Shown: in pieces, positions 12,977-24,339 of the stretch
Position numbering within the stretch: the stretch's first letter is position 1
Layout of the letters: each line of letters opens with the position of its first letter
Assembly (NCBI GenBank): GCA_947579605.1
Contig: OX388317.1
Location: forward strand, 23,517,384 to 23,581,383
Direction of reading: 5' to 3'
DNA length: 64,000 nucleotides
Source of the DNA: Athripsodes cinereus
Lineage: Eukaryota; Arthropoda; Insecta; Trichoptera; Leptoceridae
Notes under the pieces: model-generated
The model's database searches: none
The model's input: only the letters and a program-made list of their open reading frames with translations
Told to the model about the DNA's origin: nothing
Program-made: the position numbers and the translations under genes

Positions 12977-14041
12977 ATGAGACAAGGGGGTAACCCTGTT
13001 CTCAGAAGTTCCCTGAGAAGTAGAGATTCATCTTCCACTACAGAAAGTGATCCGAGGGAAAAGATCAAAGATTGTTTCCGGAAATTCATAGCGTTTATGT
13101 GTACACAAGTGGGAGTGGGAGCTTTAGTTGTTTGTTACGCCATCCTTGGAGCCTTCGGTTTCATGAGCATCGAGACTCAAGAAAAAGATCCATACACAGA
13201 CCACCTGGAGGGACTGAGAAGGAATTGTGTCGCCGAACTGTGGGATGTTACCGCACATGAAAATGTTTTCAACGAATCTGTATGGCTGTATGAAGCTGAT
13301 ATAGTATTAAAAAAATTTCAAGATTTGTTTGCTAAAACTGTGTCTGATGGTTATGACGGTAGAACTAAAGCGGAAATTTGGTCTTTTCCGGGAGCTTTAA
13401 TGTTTTGTTTGTCTGTGTTTACAATGATTGGGTATGGAAACACTGTGCCCACTACAGCTTGGGGAAAAGGAGTAACTGTTATCTATGCAGGACTAGGAAT
13501 TCCCATTTATATTCTTTACTTTTTAAACATGGGAAAAATTCTAGCTCAGACTTTCAAATGGTTGTACACAATCTTACACGAGTGCAGTCACGATAGAGGC
13601 ACAGATTACGGATATGAAAATGGAGGAATTCCACCTCCACGTAAAAAGATAATTGTACCTTCTACAGCTTGTCTCTGGGTAATAAGTTTCTATGTATTGT
13701 GTGGCACCATTATGTTTGCAGAGTGGGAAGATTGGAACTATTTAGATGCCACATATTTCTGTGTGACGAGTCTCTGTAAGATCGGCATCGGTGATTTTGT
13801 GCCGGGTACAAAAGTGAAAGACTCTAGAAGCAGTTCTCAAACTAAATTAGTGATTAATTTTGTTTATATGTTACTCGGGATGGGTCTCATTGCCATGTGT
13901 TATAATTTAATGAGGGAAGATGTTCGAGTTAAGGTTCGGGAGTTGAAAGAGGATATGAGACAATGTGTTGATGATATACAGACGAGATTTTCAAAGTGCA
14001 TCGGATTAAACAGACGATATCCAAATACAAGAAAAGTTTGA
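12977..14041 (+). CDS. Two-pore-domain (K2P/TWIK-type) potassium channel with atypical filters
   Basis: An intronless 354-residue frame. K2P subunits dimerise in membranes and carry background K+ current. Visible order: basic Ser-rich N-terminus; TM1 at about residues 43-63; extracellular cap with Cys84 and an N-glycosylation site Asn99; pore helix and first filter MIGYG at 150-154; TM2 at about 166-185; cytosolic loop; TM3 at about 228-247; second pore with KIGIG at 268-272 followed by DF; TM4 at about 290-310; basic tail. Length fits the family. The conserved filter threonine (TxGYG) is Met in pore 1 and Lys in pore 2, so K+ selectivity cannot be assumed. Start: first ATG after ATCAACAAA, with a TATA-like box upstream; AATAAA follows the stop. 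Lack of introns could mean an old retrocopy, but the frame is intact. Confidence 0.9.
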   Translation: MRQGGNPVLRSSLRSRDSSSTTESDPREKIKDCFRKFIAFMCTQVGVGALVVCYAILGAFGFMSIETQEKDPYTDHLEGLRRNCVAELWDVTAHENVFNESVWLYEADIVLKKFQDLFAKTVSDGYDGRTKAEIWSFPGALMFCLSVFTMIGYGNTVPTTAWGKGVTVIYAGLGIPIYILYFLNMGKILAQTFKWLYTILHECSHDRGTDYGYENGGIPPPRKKIIVPSTACLWVISFYVLCGTIMFAEWEDWNYLDATYFCVTSLCKIGIGDFVPGTKVKDSRSSSQTKLVINFVYMLLGMGLIAMCYNLMREDVRVKVRELKEDMRQCVDDIQTRFSKCIGLNRRYPNTRKV

Positions 14042-15969
14042 TAAATAAAATGTTATGTGTCGTAATAATTGCAAGATGATAAGTCATATTGCTATAACAT
14101 TTTCGTAGAAGGAATTTGAACTAATTATTATTTTTATATACAAATGTCGGATATTTTACTATTAAATACCTACTGTTAATTAAGTTGATTTTAACTTACT
14201 TATTTATTAAGTGTATTGTGGATAAAAACATTTCTTAAAGATTACTTAAATTGTGATTTTCAAATGTGGGCAAATGTGTCTTTGAATTGATATAAGGTTA
14301 TAAAACAATTTTGTCTAAGTTGTCATTATAATATTCCCAATTACTATCATGAACTGCAATGATATTTTTGTTTGTCTAATATCACCACCGAAATCTAAAC
14401 TGTCTGTTCCATGTTTTCACTGCCATAATATTTATTCTAAATGATGACAGGTATTCTGAACGGTAAATTTGAAGCACTTTAACTTGGTGATGATCAAACT
14501 TCAATGTTGCAAAATAATTTAGTTTGTCTCTTCATAAAATAGAACTCAAAACCACAAAGTTTCATTATGCGAATGGAGTCTTAGAGTTCTACTATGTTGT
14601 GCCAAGAATTAATATGTAAATTCTTTGTTGCATTTTAAAACAAATTTCACAAAAGAAAATAATATACATTTATGAATTTGTTATTTAGAGGGAAACTGCA
14701 CTATGTCCATTCTATTCTATTCTATACAGGAAAATTTGGTGTCCAATAAATTGTGTAAGAGATTACATAGGCTGTACTGCTTTTAACTTACTTTAGTAAG
14801 GATGGACGGAATCATAGTATGCACAGGTGGAATCATACAACCACCACCCTTTTGTGTAAATTGTGTAAGAGATTACATAGGCTGTACTGAATTGTGTAAG
14901 AGATTACATAGGCTGTACTGCTTTTAACTTACTTTAGTAAGGATGGACGGAATCATAGTATGCACAGGTGGAATGATACAACCACCACCCTTTTGTGTAA
15001 GAGATTACATAGGCTGTACTGAATTGTGTAAGAGATTACATAGGCTGTACTGCTTTTAACATACTTTAGTAATGATGGACGGAATCATAGTATGCACAGG
15101 TGGAATGATACAACCACCACCCTTTTGATAAATGAGTGTCCCACTTACATGTTTCAAGGAAAACATCAGGATCTATTTTCTCTTACAAATTACGAAATTT
15201 AGTGGCTGCGGAATTTAGAGATCAATTTGTTAGCGACTAAAGTAGAATGAATATATAAATTCTTTTATATGCTCAAAGACCATCCACTCATTAACATGTG
15301 GTCAGGGGGTCTTTGTTACAATGTTAAAAAGTTTTTAACATTTTTCATTACATTTACTAGTCCAATTGTATTTGATTGCACAAAATTGGTCAAAAATGTT
15401 TGTAGGTCATTGATATTGGTTGCAGCAAAAACCTTTTTTTTAAATCCATAAATGATATGAAGGTGAATTTACATTGCATTATTTTTTTATCACTGGTTTA
15501 CATCAAATGTTTTCAACATACATAGATGTTTATGCCATCTGAAAGGACATAATGAGGTCTATAACTGTATGTTTGTATTGGCCGTCCAGTTCCATACGTC
15601 AACATTTTGATATTCTTATATTTCATGATATGGCGTGTACAAAGTTTTGAGGTACTATGATATTGAACCAAAACTGCAAACAAATATGTACTAATAATTT
15701 ATTTAATATCTAATTACAAGAAGGTTGTAAAGTTGAAAGAATATCGCTTTGTACAAAAATTGGGTTTAAATATATTTTGAATTGTTAGCCTATGCAACAA
15801 TGGGATCAATATCTCAGTTAGCTTAAATATCAATATAGTGGAGTTACATTCTGATCAACAGATATTTATATCACTAACAATTATAATATCAAAGCGAGAT
15901 TCATGAGATATTTTCAAGTCACAATTGGTATAAGATTCTAATGCTGTTTGTTTAAAATACAATCAGGTG
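14042..15969. other. Spacer between K2P gene and C2orf69-like gene
   Basis: Contains the channel 3' UTR, a complex tandem repeat (14747-15127) and AT-rich sequence with no gene seen. The pyrimidine-poor AATCAG just before 15967 could be an acceptor for an upstream non-coding exon of the next gene. Confidence 0.5.
14747..15127 (+). repeat. Complex tandem repeat, long and short units
   Basis: Three long units of about 105 bp start TTGTGTAAGAGATTACATAG, run through ACTTTAGTAAGGATGGACGG and end CAACCACCACCCTTTTG. They are separated by short units that repeat only the first 30 bp and end CTGTACTGAA. Long units start at about 14751, 14891 and 15025; short ones at about 14862 and 14994. Very low divergence suggests recent unequal exchange. 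Confidence 0.85.
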
Positions 15970-18900
15970 ATGTTTAGAAGATTGAAATCATCACGTGTGT
16001 TGAAGTATTTCAACTGTTCTTCCTTGCTTGGCAACGTTGTTCCTAAATGGTCTACTAATTGTTTTGTGGCATCCACTGACAGCACCGTGATTAACCGTGG
16101 ATGCTCCAGCGCTCCCACAGACGCCAAGATGCTCTCCCCAATGCCCCCCATTAGGCTGTTCTCTGTCACGGGATATGATGGAAGAGTCAACGATGTTGTC
16201 TACTGCCCTCCGGCCATTCCTACAGAGGAGCAGTCTACAGTGGTCTATTTCGGTGGAGATATTCAGGTAAAATTAATTTAAACTGTAAATCATTAATACA
16301 AGTAGAGGTTAAGAGTCAGATATTAGATTCAGACTTCTATTATATATGCTTTTGTTAATGTTAGGTATTTGGAGTATGATTAGGTTTCAACAGAAACCTG
16401 AAACCCAGATTTTACTTTTAAAATAAATTATTTTATTTTCTCTCTAATGCAGCAGTTACGTGTGACATTGATTGCTCAGCATCACTGTCACACGATTGTC
16501 ATACTCACTGAACTCATTCTGCATCTTGTTTTTCTTTGCTATTTCCAGCATCGCTTCTGACGTGGTTCAATGTTTTTCATGTATGATTAATATGCTGTAT
16601 TATTTGTCTTGTTGCTTTTAATTTTTCGTTATAGTACTGCCTTATTATTATTAAATAATGTAAATTACAATAATCTTTCAAGTTGACATCATTCATTTAA
16701 CTAATCATTATGATGTATTATTTTTTATTTATTATTACATCATGAAAAAAAATTAAACGCTATTAAATAATGTGTAATTTTTTCTAATGATTCAGTATTT
16801 GATTTAAGCGCCTTCCACTTAAAAGAATTCTATCGAAAATAGTTGATTGCATGAATGTTTGCTGTTCGTTTTATCTTCAAAGTTAATAAAAGTAAAAAGC
16901 AGTAAAAAAACATTAATTTCGTCACTCTGTATGAAGAGGACGACTTGCATACTTATATTTTTTTAGTATGCAATTACTCCACTGGATACCCCACTTATGG
17001 GTTATGCCATGATGGTATAGATACACAGATAATGAATGTCTTGTGTGTTTATACACTTTTAATCTTGTCACAAAATATTAAGTAAACATTTTTGCGCAAT
17101 TGTGATCTATTTGTTTATGGTGATTTTCTGTTACAGGATTTTCCGGAGAACATGAAAGCCCACAGGGACAACAAGTGTTATATTAAATGGAATCTAGAAA
17201 ATACTGCAGCTATGCTCAATGTCAACTTTCCTAGGAGTCACATTGTCATTGTAAAACCAATCAGGTGAGACTCAATAAATAAAATAAACAAAATTATAAA
17301 GTTTTGAAATAACAATGCTATGTTCATTCTGTAGAGTAATTTATCAGCCTCTTTCACTACTATACCATCTCGGTGTCTCCCACAAGTGGGGTAGCCAGCA
17401 GACCAGCCCCATTTAATAAACATACATGATTTGGGTTAGTTCTGCGATACCTTCCAACGATCCCATTGTACAATATCATTTATTTGAATCACCTATTAAA
17501 TAATTTTGTAAATGCTTTGTTCTATACTGTCCAATGAAGTTTATTATTATTATTATTATAATCGTCCTCTCCGTGCCAAAAAAAAGACATTTAGGATGGA
17601 TGGCATGCCTCATAGCTGAATTAAAGTTGTTAAATGTCTCATATGTGACGTTTTACAAACACTTGTCTTTTACAAAACATTTGAAAACTTACAGAAAACG
17701 GAATAATTTAACAACTGACGCATAAATAATTTACTAAATTTTAATGTATAACTCCACCGTGCCCTGTAAAAGAGGGCACGGTGGAGGAGCTTGTCGCTTG
17801 GTTGGGGTCATGGTGGTCATGATCCTCAGCATTGAGGAACTGACTTAGAAGAGAGAGAGAGAAGAGAATGTATAACTTGTGAGATGGTTGTATCACCAAT
17901 TATTGTCGTGAATGAACTAAAATACATGTTATTGGGATTATATATTTAATTTTATATTTAGTGTCTTATATTTTACTATAATATCAAATAATTTAAATTT
18001 ATGAATTGTTTTACCAGATTTGTAATACTGCACGCCTCTGACACCAGCAACCTTAGTTGCTGTTTTGAGGTATTGTTTATAATTGAATAAATTGAATTAA
18101 ATAAATAATTGTTTTTATGATGTTTTCAGAATGGAGTTCAAAACCTTCAGTTGCTACACTAACTTTGTTCCGAGTAACAGTGTGGGGGTACCAGACCACA
18201 CCCCGACACATCACGCTTTGCAGCATTTAGAAAGGTATATTTTCCAGACACAACTAACATGATCACAGAGCAAGTGACTGAGTATGTTTATTTGGGAAGT
18301 CTGTTTGCGAGGGATGGAAGATATGATAAGGACATCAAAAGAAGAAAAGTGGCCTGGGCTAGAGTGAATGGTGCACTTCAACCCATTATTAGCAATAGCA
18401 ATGTGTCGGACATGGCTAAAATGCTGGTGCACAATACCATTCTGGTACCAACACTTATGTATGTAAGCGAAACTTGGACGTGGTTGAAAAAGGACGAAAG
18501 TGGAATAAATGCTGTAGAGATGTGTTCACTCAGAAGAATTGTTGGTAAAACGTTGCAAGATAGAAGGAAGAATGAGGATGTCAGGAGAATGAGCGGATGT
18601 GAGACGAGTGTTGTGGACAGAATGGGTGTAAACAATTTATCATGATTTGGACATGGTGAGAGAATGCACGATGAAAAGATGACGAAGAGAATGTATTTAT
18701 CTGAATGAGCAAATTTGTAGGAAAAATTCAGATATAAATATAGATTTTTGTTTATTGGTTGCAGGCTTCTACAGAACATCACCCACAGAGTGAAGACTAT
18801 GCCCAACTCTGAGCTGCGAGAGATGATCACCTCATCCATAGCGAACCAACAGTGCTACATGGACTTAGACATATTGCAGGTCAGTTATAATCAAGCATAT

Positions 18901-21900
18901 TTTACACATAGGTATATATTTTCACTATTATTTTAACTGGATTTAGGGACTTTCATAAACGTGGATGTATAGCCTAGTCCCAAACTAAGATATAAATCTT
19001 ATATTATACACATGCACAATTCACCAAACACACAAACATTATAATTCAGATATTTAAATCCTTTATTTTATATGTACGGTATAGTATTAGATTTTGAGTA
19101 GTAGCATTTCAAATATTTGATATAGAAATCCAAGTTTCGAATTCTATTCTCTTTTAGAACTATGAAAAAAAATTGTTCATTGATAAGAAATATTCAAAAA
19201 GTTCCTATGAAACATTCAAGAAATTAAGTCACTCTCACATCTGGGTTGAGGGTAATGAATGAGTTGACAGGCTGGCAAGAAAGGTTGCAGCGAAACAATT
19301 CTATAGCCAGAACCATTTGGTGGTCTGGGATATGCATTCTTCCAAGAAGAAATTAAAAAGAAAGGGAAATGGAAAAATCTCCCTAGGTTTAGGCAAGCCA
19401 AGAAACCACTCTGAGGATATGCCTCCAAAATAACCTAAGTAAAACGAGTCTCAAAGCAATAATGAGCTTCCTTACGCTTGAAGAAGATGGTACTTGTAGA
19501 TTTTGTAAGGAGAAAGTCGAGACTCCTCAGCACCTCTTTGCAGATTGCAATGCCATGGAATTCGCAAGAATCAAAATCCTAGGCTGGGTAGAAGCGGAAT
19601 CTCTCCACACCTTGGATCCCCTCAAGATTTTAGACTTCATAAGGTGTCTGGGACTAGAGGGTTCACTTTAACTGGCAACACCAGAAAAGCTGAATAGGAA
19701 AAGTAGGATAGATCTTCATTCAATAAAATAAAATAAATAGGATCCCAAGATTATTCTTTTTCTTAATATCTCTAATTAAAAAGAGAAAAGAATAATCATA
19801 TTATAGGGGACTTCATGGAGATACAATCTGAGATCTGTTAATACATCTGTAGATCAACAACTGATAAACAGACTACAGTATAATGATGTAATATTAATAA
19901 TATAAATGTAGCAGTATTTTATTATTTAATGATACTTATTTTATAATAACTCCCTGTGTAAGTGGGTCAAGTTTATTCACTCTTGATATATACATATTGT
20001 CACTGCATACAAATGAATGATGGTTATTTGGATATTATTTGTACAGGTGGACAATAATAATAAATGTGTACCTGATGAAAACATATTTTTAATGCATAAT
20101 TTATACACGAGTTTTTATTAATTTTTTTGCGAGAGTGTATTGATTAGAAGTCATTAAACTGAACCCTCCAATATGTATAAATATGATTGAAATAAACATG
20201 ATTATGGATATTTTTATTTCAGAATGTCCAAACCTTATATTTATTTTGCTTTAAAGATGAATCTTGGTTTATAAGTTTTGAAGTAAATACACCCATGAAC
20301 CATTTCTCCTGATTCATAGTCAAGATATTATTCAATCACTTTGACCATGTATCAATTTATGATATAAGAATGCATTCCTACTTTTTGCAGTTAGAGTTTA
20401 CGAATAATTACATTTGTGCAAAAGGTGTTTTCTCGATATCTTCACAATTATCTCATCTCTCACAACTCTAGTAATTGAAGAGAAGAAAGATCTACCTCAC
20501 ACCCGAATATCTCAGGAGTCGTAGACCCCTATTTATCCGCATATTCAAACCAAAATTGTCCAACTCTTGTAAACGCCATCCAGTTTATCATATAGATTTT
20601 ATATTAGTCATCAGTTATTTCATTGCTGTTATTAAATTGCAGGTAACAATAGAATCAGCCAACAATAAACAAGACTCTTCACCAATGGATACAACAACGA
20701 GTCTCCTTCAGAGAGAATTAGAAAGCACAAGAAATTTAACTGTCACAACTTCTTCATACAATGAACAACACAATGTCACTCCTGCAACCGAAGTACCAGA
20801 CCATCATGTCACCATCACATCAACAAAACCTATCAATAACACGGATGAGGAGAAAGGGGAAAACTTAAATAACAGTGTCATACAAACAGCTAATTCCAGT
20901 CAGGCCACTTTGCTGATTTCACCACAATGTCAGTCTGCGATTGTTGTCAATCCTCAATCGAATGCGGACAAGATAATGGAGGACGAAGATAAAGATTCTC
21001 AAGATAAAGATCACAGTGACGATGATAGTCCTCCAAATTTTAATCCTCTTTGGTGGCGCGATAACATGGCATTGGACAAATCAAACCTAATACTGATTGG
21101 TTTCAGTAAGGGTTGTGTTGTACTGAATCAGCTCATATACGAGTTCCATTATTTGAAGACTCTCACTCCAGATGATTCCACTATGATGAGACTAGTATCC
21201 AGAATCACGGACATGTACTGGTTGGATGGAGGACATGCTGGCGGTAAGAACACTTGGATCACGTCTCGGAGTCTTTTGGAAACGTTGACTAGGCTAGGTA
21301 AGTGTTTTTTGGAGTTTTGATTACAGTGATTTTTTATCTATAAGTATAACAACACACCATCTCTATCAAATGATGTAGTAAGTAAACTAACTGCACATAA
21401 TGATTATAGTAGTCCTCTATCTTACAAAAATATAGAACACTTAAGATGCGTTACCACATGATGGTCATGTGGTCATGTGATAAGACGAGAGGATGGCAGA
21501 TGGACTTCCAGAATTCTTGTATGGAGACCATGGGAGGACAAAAGAAGCTTAGGAAGACCCCAAAAAAGATGGGTTGATGATATTGTCCAGATGATGGGGA
21601 AACAGTGGTATCGTGTTGCTCGAGATAGGAAAATGTGGAAAAGTTTTGAAGAGGCCTATATCCAGCAGTGGAGAGAAGAAGGCTAGCAATGAATGATGAA
21701 AGATGCGTTGCATACCTCATCACTGAATGGAAGGTGCTTAATGTTTATATGTGACATTTTTGTAGTTAATTTTTTTAAATTTCTAAACTCATGAAATTTT
21801 GATAGGGTAAGGTTGCTTTAGTCGTACCACGGCAATATCTTATCTGATAGTTATAAATTTCACCATCTAGTGTCGTCAATCTGAACTTTTTAGTTGAGTG

Positions 21901-23613
21901 AGCGAACGTAAAAAAGTGGGCGGCCGGCCGGCTTCCTGAAGCAAAAATATTGAAAAAGTAAGTTTTTGAACAGTTTTCATTAAATATTTTGCCTCATTTG
22001 TAAGCTTTTTATGGCAGGAATGTGATACTTACCTATTTTCTTTGTTTACGTCTATTTGTAAGACTTATCTGGCAATAGTTTACGCATATGCAAACGGTAC
22101 TACATTTTGAGGTTACGTCAGTGGTTTTAGTTTTAAACATAGAAGACCCCGGCGCTTAAGTCGTACCTGTGCAAAAATCCTTACTCGTACCGGTACGACT
22201 TAGGTATTAAGAAAATTGTTTAATAATTTACTTAACATTTTATCAGGTAGGTAATACCTAAATATGGCGAAGAGAAAGTACTTAGATGCAGGAGGATATG
22301 GACGAAGCTTTAGACATACATACCGTCACGCAACTTCTCTCGCGGGGTAGGCAGAAAGGATCGAGCGTCACTTCTTTCTATCATAGCATACTTCTTTCGC
22401 TTCTGTCGCTGTCATACAATTCCTCATGCATGCTCTCTTGTTCAATGTGCTCAACACGTGACCGTCCTGTAGGAATTGATTTAAATGATCTTGCCATTTG
22501 ATCCTCGGACGTCCACGTCTCCGAGCACCATTCCTCTCAGCCAAATATATCTTCTTGGTCATTCTGTCCTCATTCATTCTTTCCACGTGCCCAAACCATA
22601 TTAACTTATTTACATTCATCCTTGTGATTACACCAACTTTCATTCCACATTCCTTTACTCCTTTCTTATATCACTGAAACATCGAACACAGAAACATCGG
22701 AATGGAGAAATTGGATTTAATGAATCCCGTAGAAGATTTTTTTTTAAGATATGATAATTCTATTTTCTATGTGTTATTCACTTAATAATTAGGTTTGACA
22801 AAAAAAAATGTTTTAAGTTGATCTCAGACTGCATTGTTAATACATATTTTTTTAGTTATTCATATGATATCTTGTTATTGAGTATTTTTCTATAGGTATA
22901 ATTTATTATAGTGTTCAAAAGGTATATTTTCTAAGTACGACTAAGGCTATAGGTGGTACGACTTTGGCGACTAGGCGCCTTAATCGTACCGAAGGTATAT
23001 TTTTGAAAAACGTTAAAATACCTATTTTGTTAAAATATTTTCAAATTTCTATGATTGTCGATTAAAAGGCAACTAAATGAAGATTTAATATATGCAGATG
23101 ATTTTGTTTTATTTTCATTGCACTAAATATTATAGCATTTTTTCCTTAGGGGGTACGACTTGAGCAACCTTACCCTACTATTTTTTTTATAAAAAGATGA
23201 ATCAGGATTTAAAATAAACCCATATACCCTCACAGTAAGTAATATGCTTATGTTGTGAAGGTGGAGTAGATCAGCAGTGGGTGGAATTGAACCTGAGATT
23301 TCTCGATTGAAAGCCCGACACTATCATCAGGCTAGTTAGTGGTCACTGCTGTGTTTTTTTATAATAGTTTTTTTTATTTTCCCAAGGTATCAAGATATGG
23401 ATTCACGTAACACCATATCAGATTCAAGACGACAGACGAGGATGGATCAGAAAAGAGGAGAAAGCGTTTACAGAACTCCTACAAACACTAGGAGCCAAAG
23501 TGTCTAGGACTTTACATTTTGACGGAGCTACACCCAATCTTTACATGCATTTTGAAATACTGAACGTATTCAGAAGTCCAGACCATATACTCGGACAGTC
23601 CACGGAGAAGTAA
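15970..23613 (+). CDS. C2orf69: C2orf69-family serine-hydrolase-like protein (508 aa)
   Basis: Exons 15970-16266, 17137-17264, 18130-18234, 18765-18879, 20643-21297 and 23387-23613 join in frame to 508 residues. The last acceptor is CCCAAG; the others are standard. The N-terminus is basic and Ser/Leu-rich, compatible with mitochondrial import as known for the vertebrate protein. Conserved core: VVYFGGDIQDFPE at exon 1/2, an IVIVKP strand, and GFSKGC with the nucleophile-type Ser at about residue 370 (GxSxG), then YWLDGGH, WIHVTPYQ and HFDGA near the C-terminus. Residues about 216-345, absent from the compact vertebrate form (385 aa), are low-complexity Thr/Ser/Asn then Asp/Glu-rich. The first ATG at 15970 is the only in-frame one near the exon start. 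Introns carry RTE, LINE and TIR-element insertions. Function is inferred from the family: mitochondrial and linked to lipid or glycogen homeostasis in humans. Confidence 0.88.
16921..17030 (+). repeat. Family A repeat, 3' part
   Basis: In intron 1 of the C2orf69-like gene: GAAGAGGACGACTTGCATAC through CTGGATACCCCACTTATGGG to ATGATGGTATAGATACA. Only the second half of the repeat is present. Confidence 0.55.
17345..17705 (-). repeat. Family A repeat, inverted copy in pieces
   Basis: The minus-strand version of the terminal block (CTCCCACAAGTGGGGTAGCC) at about 17370-17410 and the middle/5' block (AGGATGGATGGCATGCCTCA to AACTTACAGAAAA) at about 17590-17700, with unrelated sequence between. In intron 2. 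Confidence 0.5.
18255..18715 (+). pseudogene. RTE-type LINE reverse-transcriptase C-terminal fragment
   Basis: The open frame at 18259-18645 contains YVYLGSLFARDG, a KRRKVAWARVNGAL segment, and MLVHNTILVPTLMYVSETW, the region after the RT catalytic core in RTE-type elements. It then continues through a stop into a relic of WFGHVERM. Only the 3' end of the element is present, as expected for 5'-truncated retrotransposition. It lies in intron 3 and immediately abuts the donor of exon 3 at 18234. Confidence 0.75.
19150..19740 (+). pseudogene. Non-LTR retrotransposon 3' end with RNase H and zinc knuckle
   Basis: Broken frames encode SHIWVEGNE..DRLAR, the C-terminal part of an RNase H domain. They are followed in the 19462-19671 frame by CRFCKEK..TPQHLFADC, a CCHC-type knuckle found at the end of Jockey/I/R1-like ORF2 proteins. 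It ends with an AATAAAATAAAATAAAT tail. In-frame stops and a shift show it is dead. Located in intron 4. Confidence 0.65.
21470..21690 (+). pseudogene. RTE-type LINE ORF2 C-terminus
   Basis: A 70-codon frame with RSLGRPQKRWVDDI and a final ARDRKMWKSFEEAYIQQW block ending GG-stop, the typical last domain of insect RTE endonuclease/reverse transcriptase proteins. Family A sequence follows directly at 21700-21770. Confidence 0.7.
21805..23175. mobile_element. TIR transposon with TA target duplication and GTCGTACC repeats
   Basis: Left end GGGTAAGGTTGCTTTAGTCG and right end (reverse complement) GGGTAAGGTTGCTCAAGTCG are inverted repeats flanked by TA on both sides (21803-21804, 23176-23177). The TA target fits the Tc1/mariner superfamily. 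No transposase was found. Inside are several internal copies of GTCGTACC or its complement near 22160-22200, 22935-22990 and 23155, plus a minus-strand RTE fragment. Lies in intron 5 of the C2orf69-like gene. Confidence 0.75.
22290..22680 (-). pseudogene. RTE-type LINE fragment inside the TIR element
   Basis: The minus-strand frame contains MNVNKLIWFGHVERMNEDR and ARRRGRPRIKWQDHL, the RTE ORF2 C-terminus. A near relative lies at 26580-26930, same strand. Confidence 0.7.
23185..23345 (-). repeat. tRNA-derived SINE, copy 1
   Basis: On the minus strand: TAGCCTGATGATAGTGTCGG (A-box-like region), then GGTTCAATTCC, a good polymerase III B box. A shared body follows (CACCTTCACAACATAAGCAT...CTGATTCATCT). 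The same head-body order is seen at 48549-48720 (plus) and 49640-49760 (minus), and the body alone at 41833-41960 (minus). Confidence 0.6.
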
Positions 23614-24009
23614 AGGCGAATGTGTATAATAGGAGAATTTATATTTTAATGAAAAAATTCCTGAATATTATAATTATTTAGTTGATATGTAATGCACTGA
23701 ATGTCAAATTATATACAACGATTTATAATTGAACATTGTTGTACAAAAATAGAGAGTCTATAAAAAATATTTGAGTTTACAAACAGATTATATGTAGAAT
23801 ACATTAGGGACTTCATCTCTTTTGTACTTTTTGTGCACTAGCAACTTTCTGCTAAATACTCTCAATTACAAATTATAGATATTTTGGTGCAGTATGCTTC
23901 TAACATTTTTATTTGTTAATAAGTATAATTCGGTAATTGTATTGTACAGAATGATAGGTTAAGTGATTCAGGTGCAAATATTGAAGTGAATGCTAATTGT
24001 AAATTATTT

Positions 24010-24272
24010 TATAAACTAATTTGTCAGATCAGTTTGCTAGTGAAGTTGAATTGTCGGGTGCAGTTTGCTAGTGAATTTGTTTTGTCGGGTGCAGTTTGCT
24101 AGTGAATATGAATTGTCGGGTGCGATCTACTTGAGAGGTTGAATTGTCAGGTGCAGTTGGCTTTTACAGTTGAATTGTCATAGGTGTGGTTGTCTAGTAT
24201 AGTTGAGTTTTCAGGTGCGGTTTACTAGTAGAGTTGAATCGTTAAGTACTTACAGTTTGCTAGTAAAGTTTT
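24010..24272 (+). repeat. Minisatellite of about 35 bp in the C2orf69 3' region
   Basis: About seven imperfect units of the form GTGCAGTTTGCTAGTGAAKTTGAATTGTCGG, increasingly degenerate toward 24270. It starts about 400 bp after the stop codon and is probably in the 3' UTR. Confidence 0.75.
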
Positions 24273-24339
24273 CTCTAAATAGGTAGTGAATGAGGCGTTA
24301 TTGAGATTGTAAGATTTAAATGTCCGTTGGTATAAAATA

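Noticed and set aside
23240..23345. Genuine tRNA gene
   Set aside because: Only a diverged head with one good B box; no complete cloverleaf, and the same sequence continues into a shared SINE body elsewhere.
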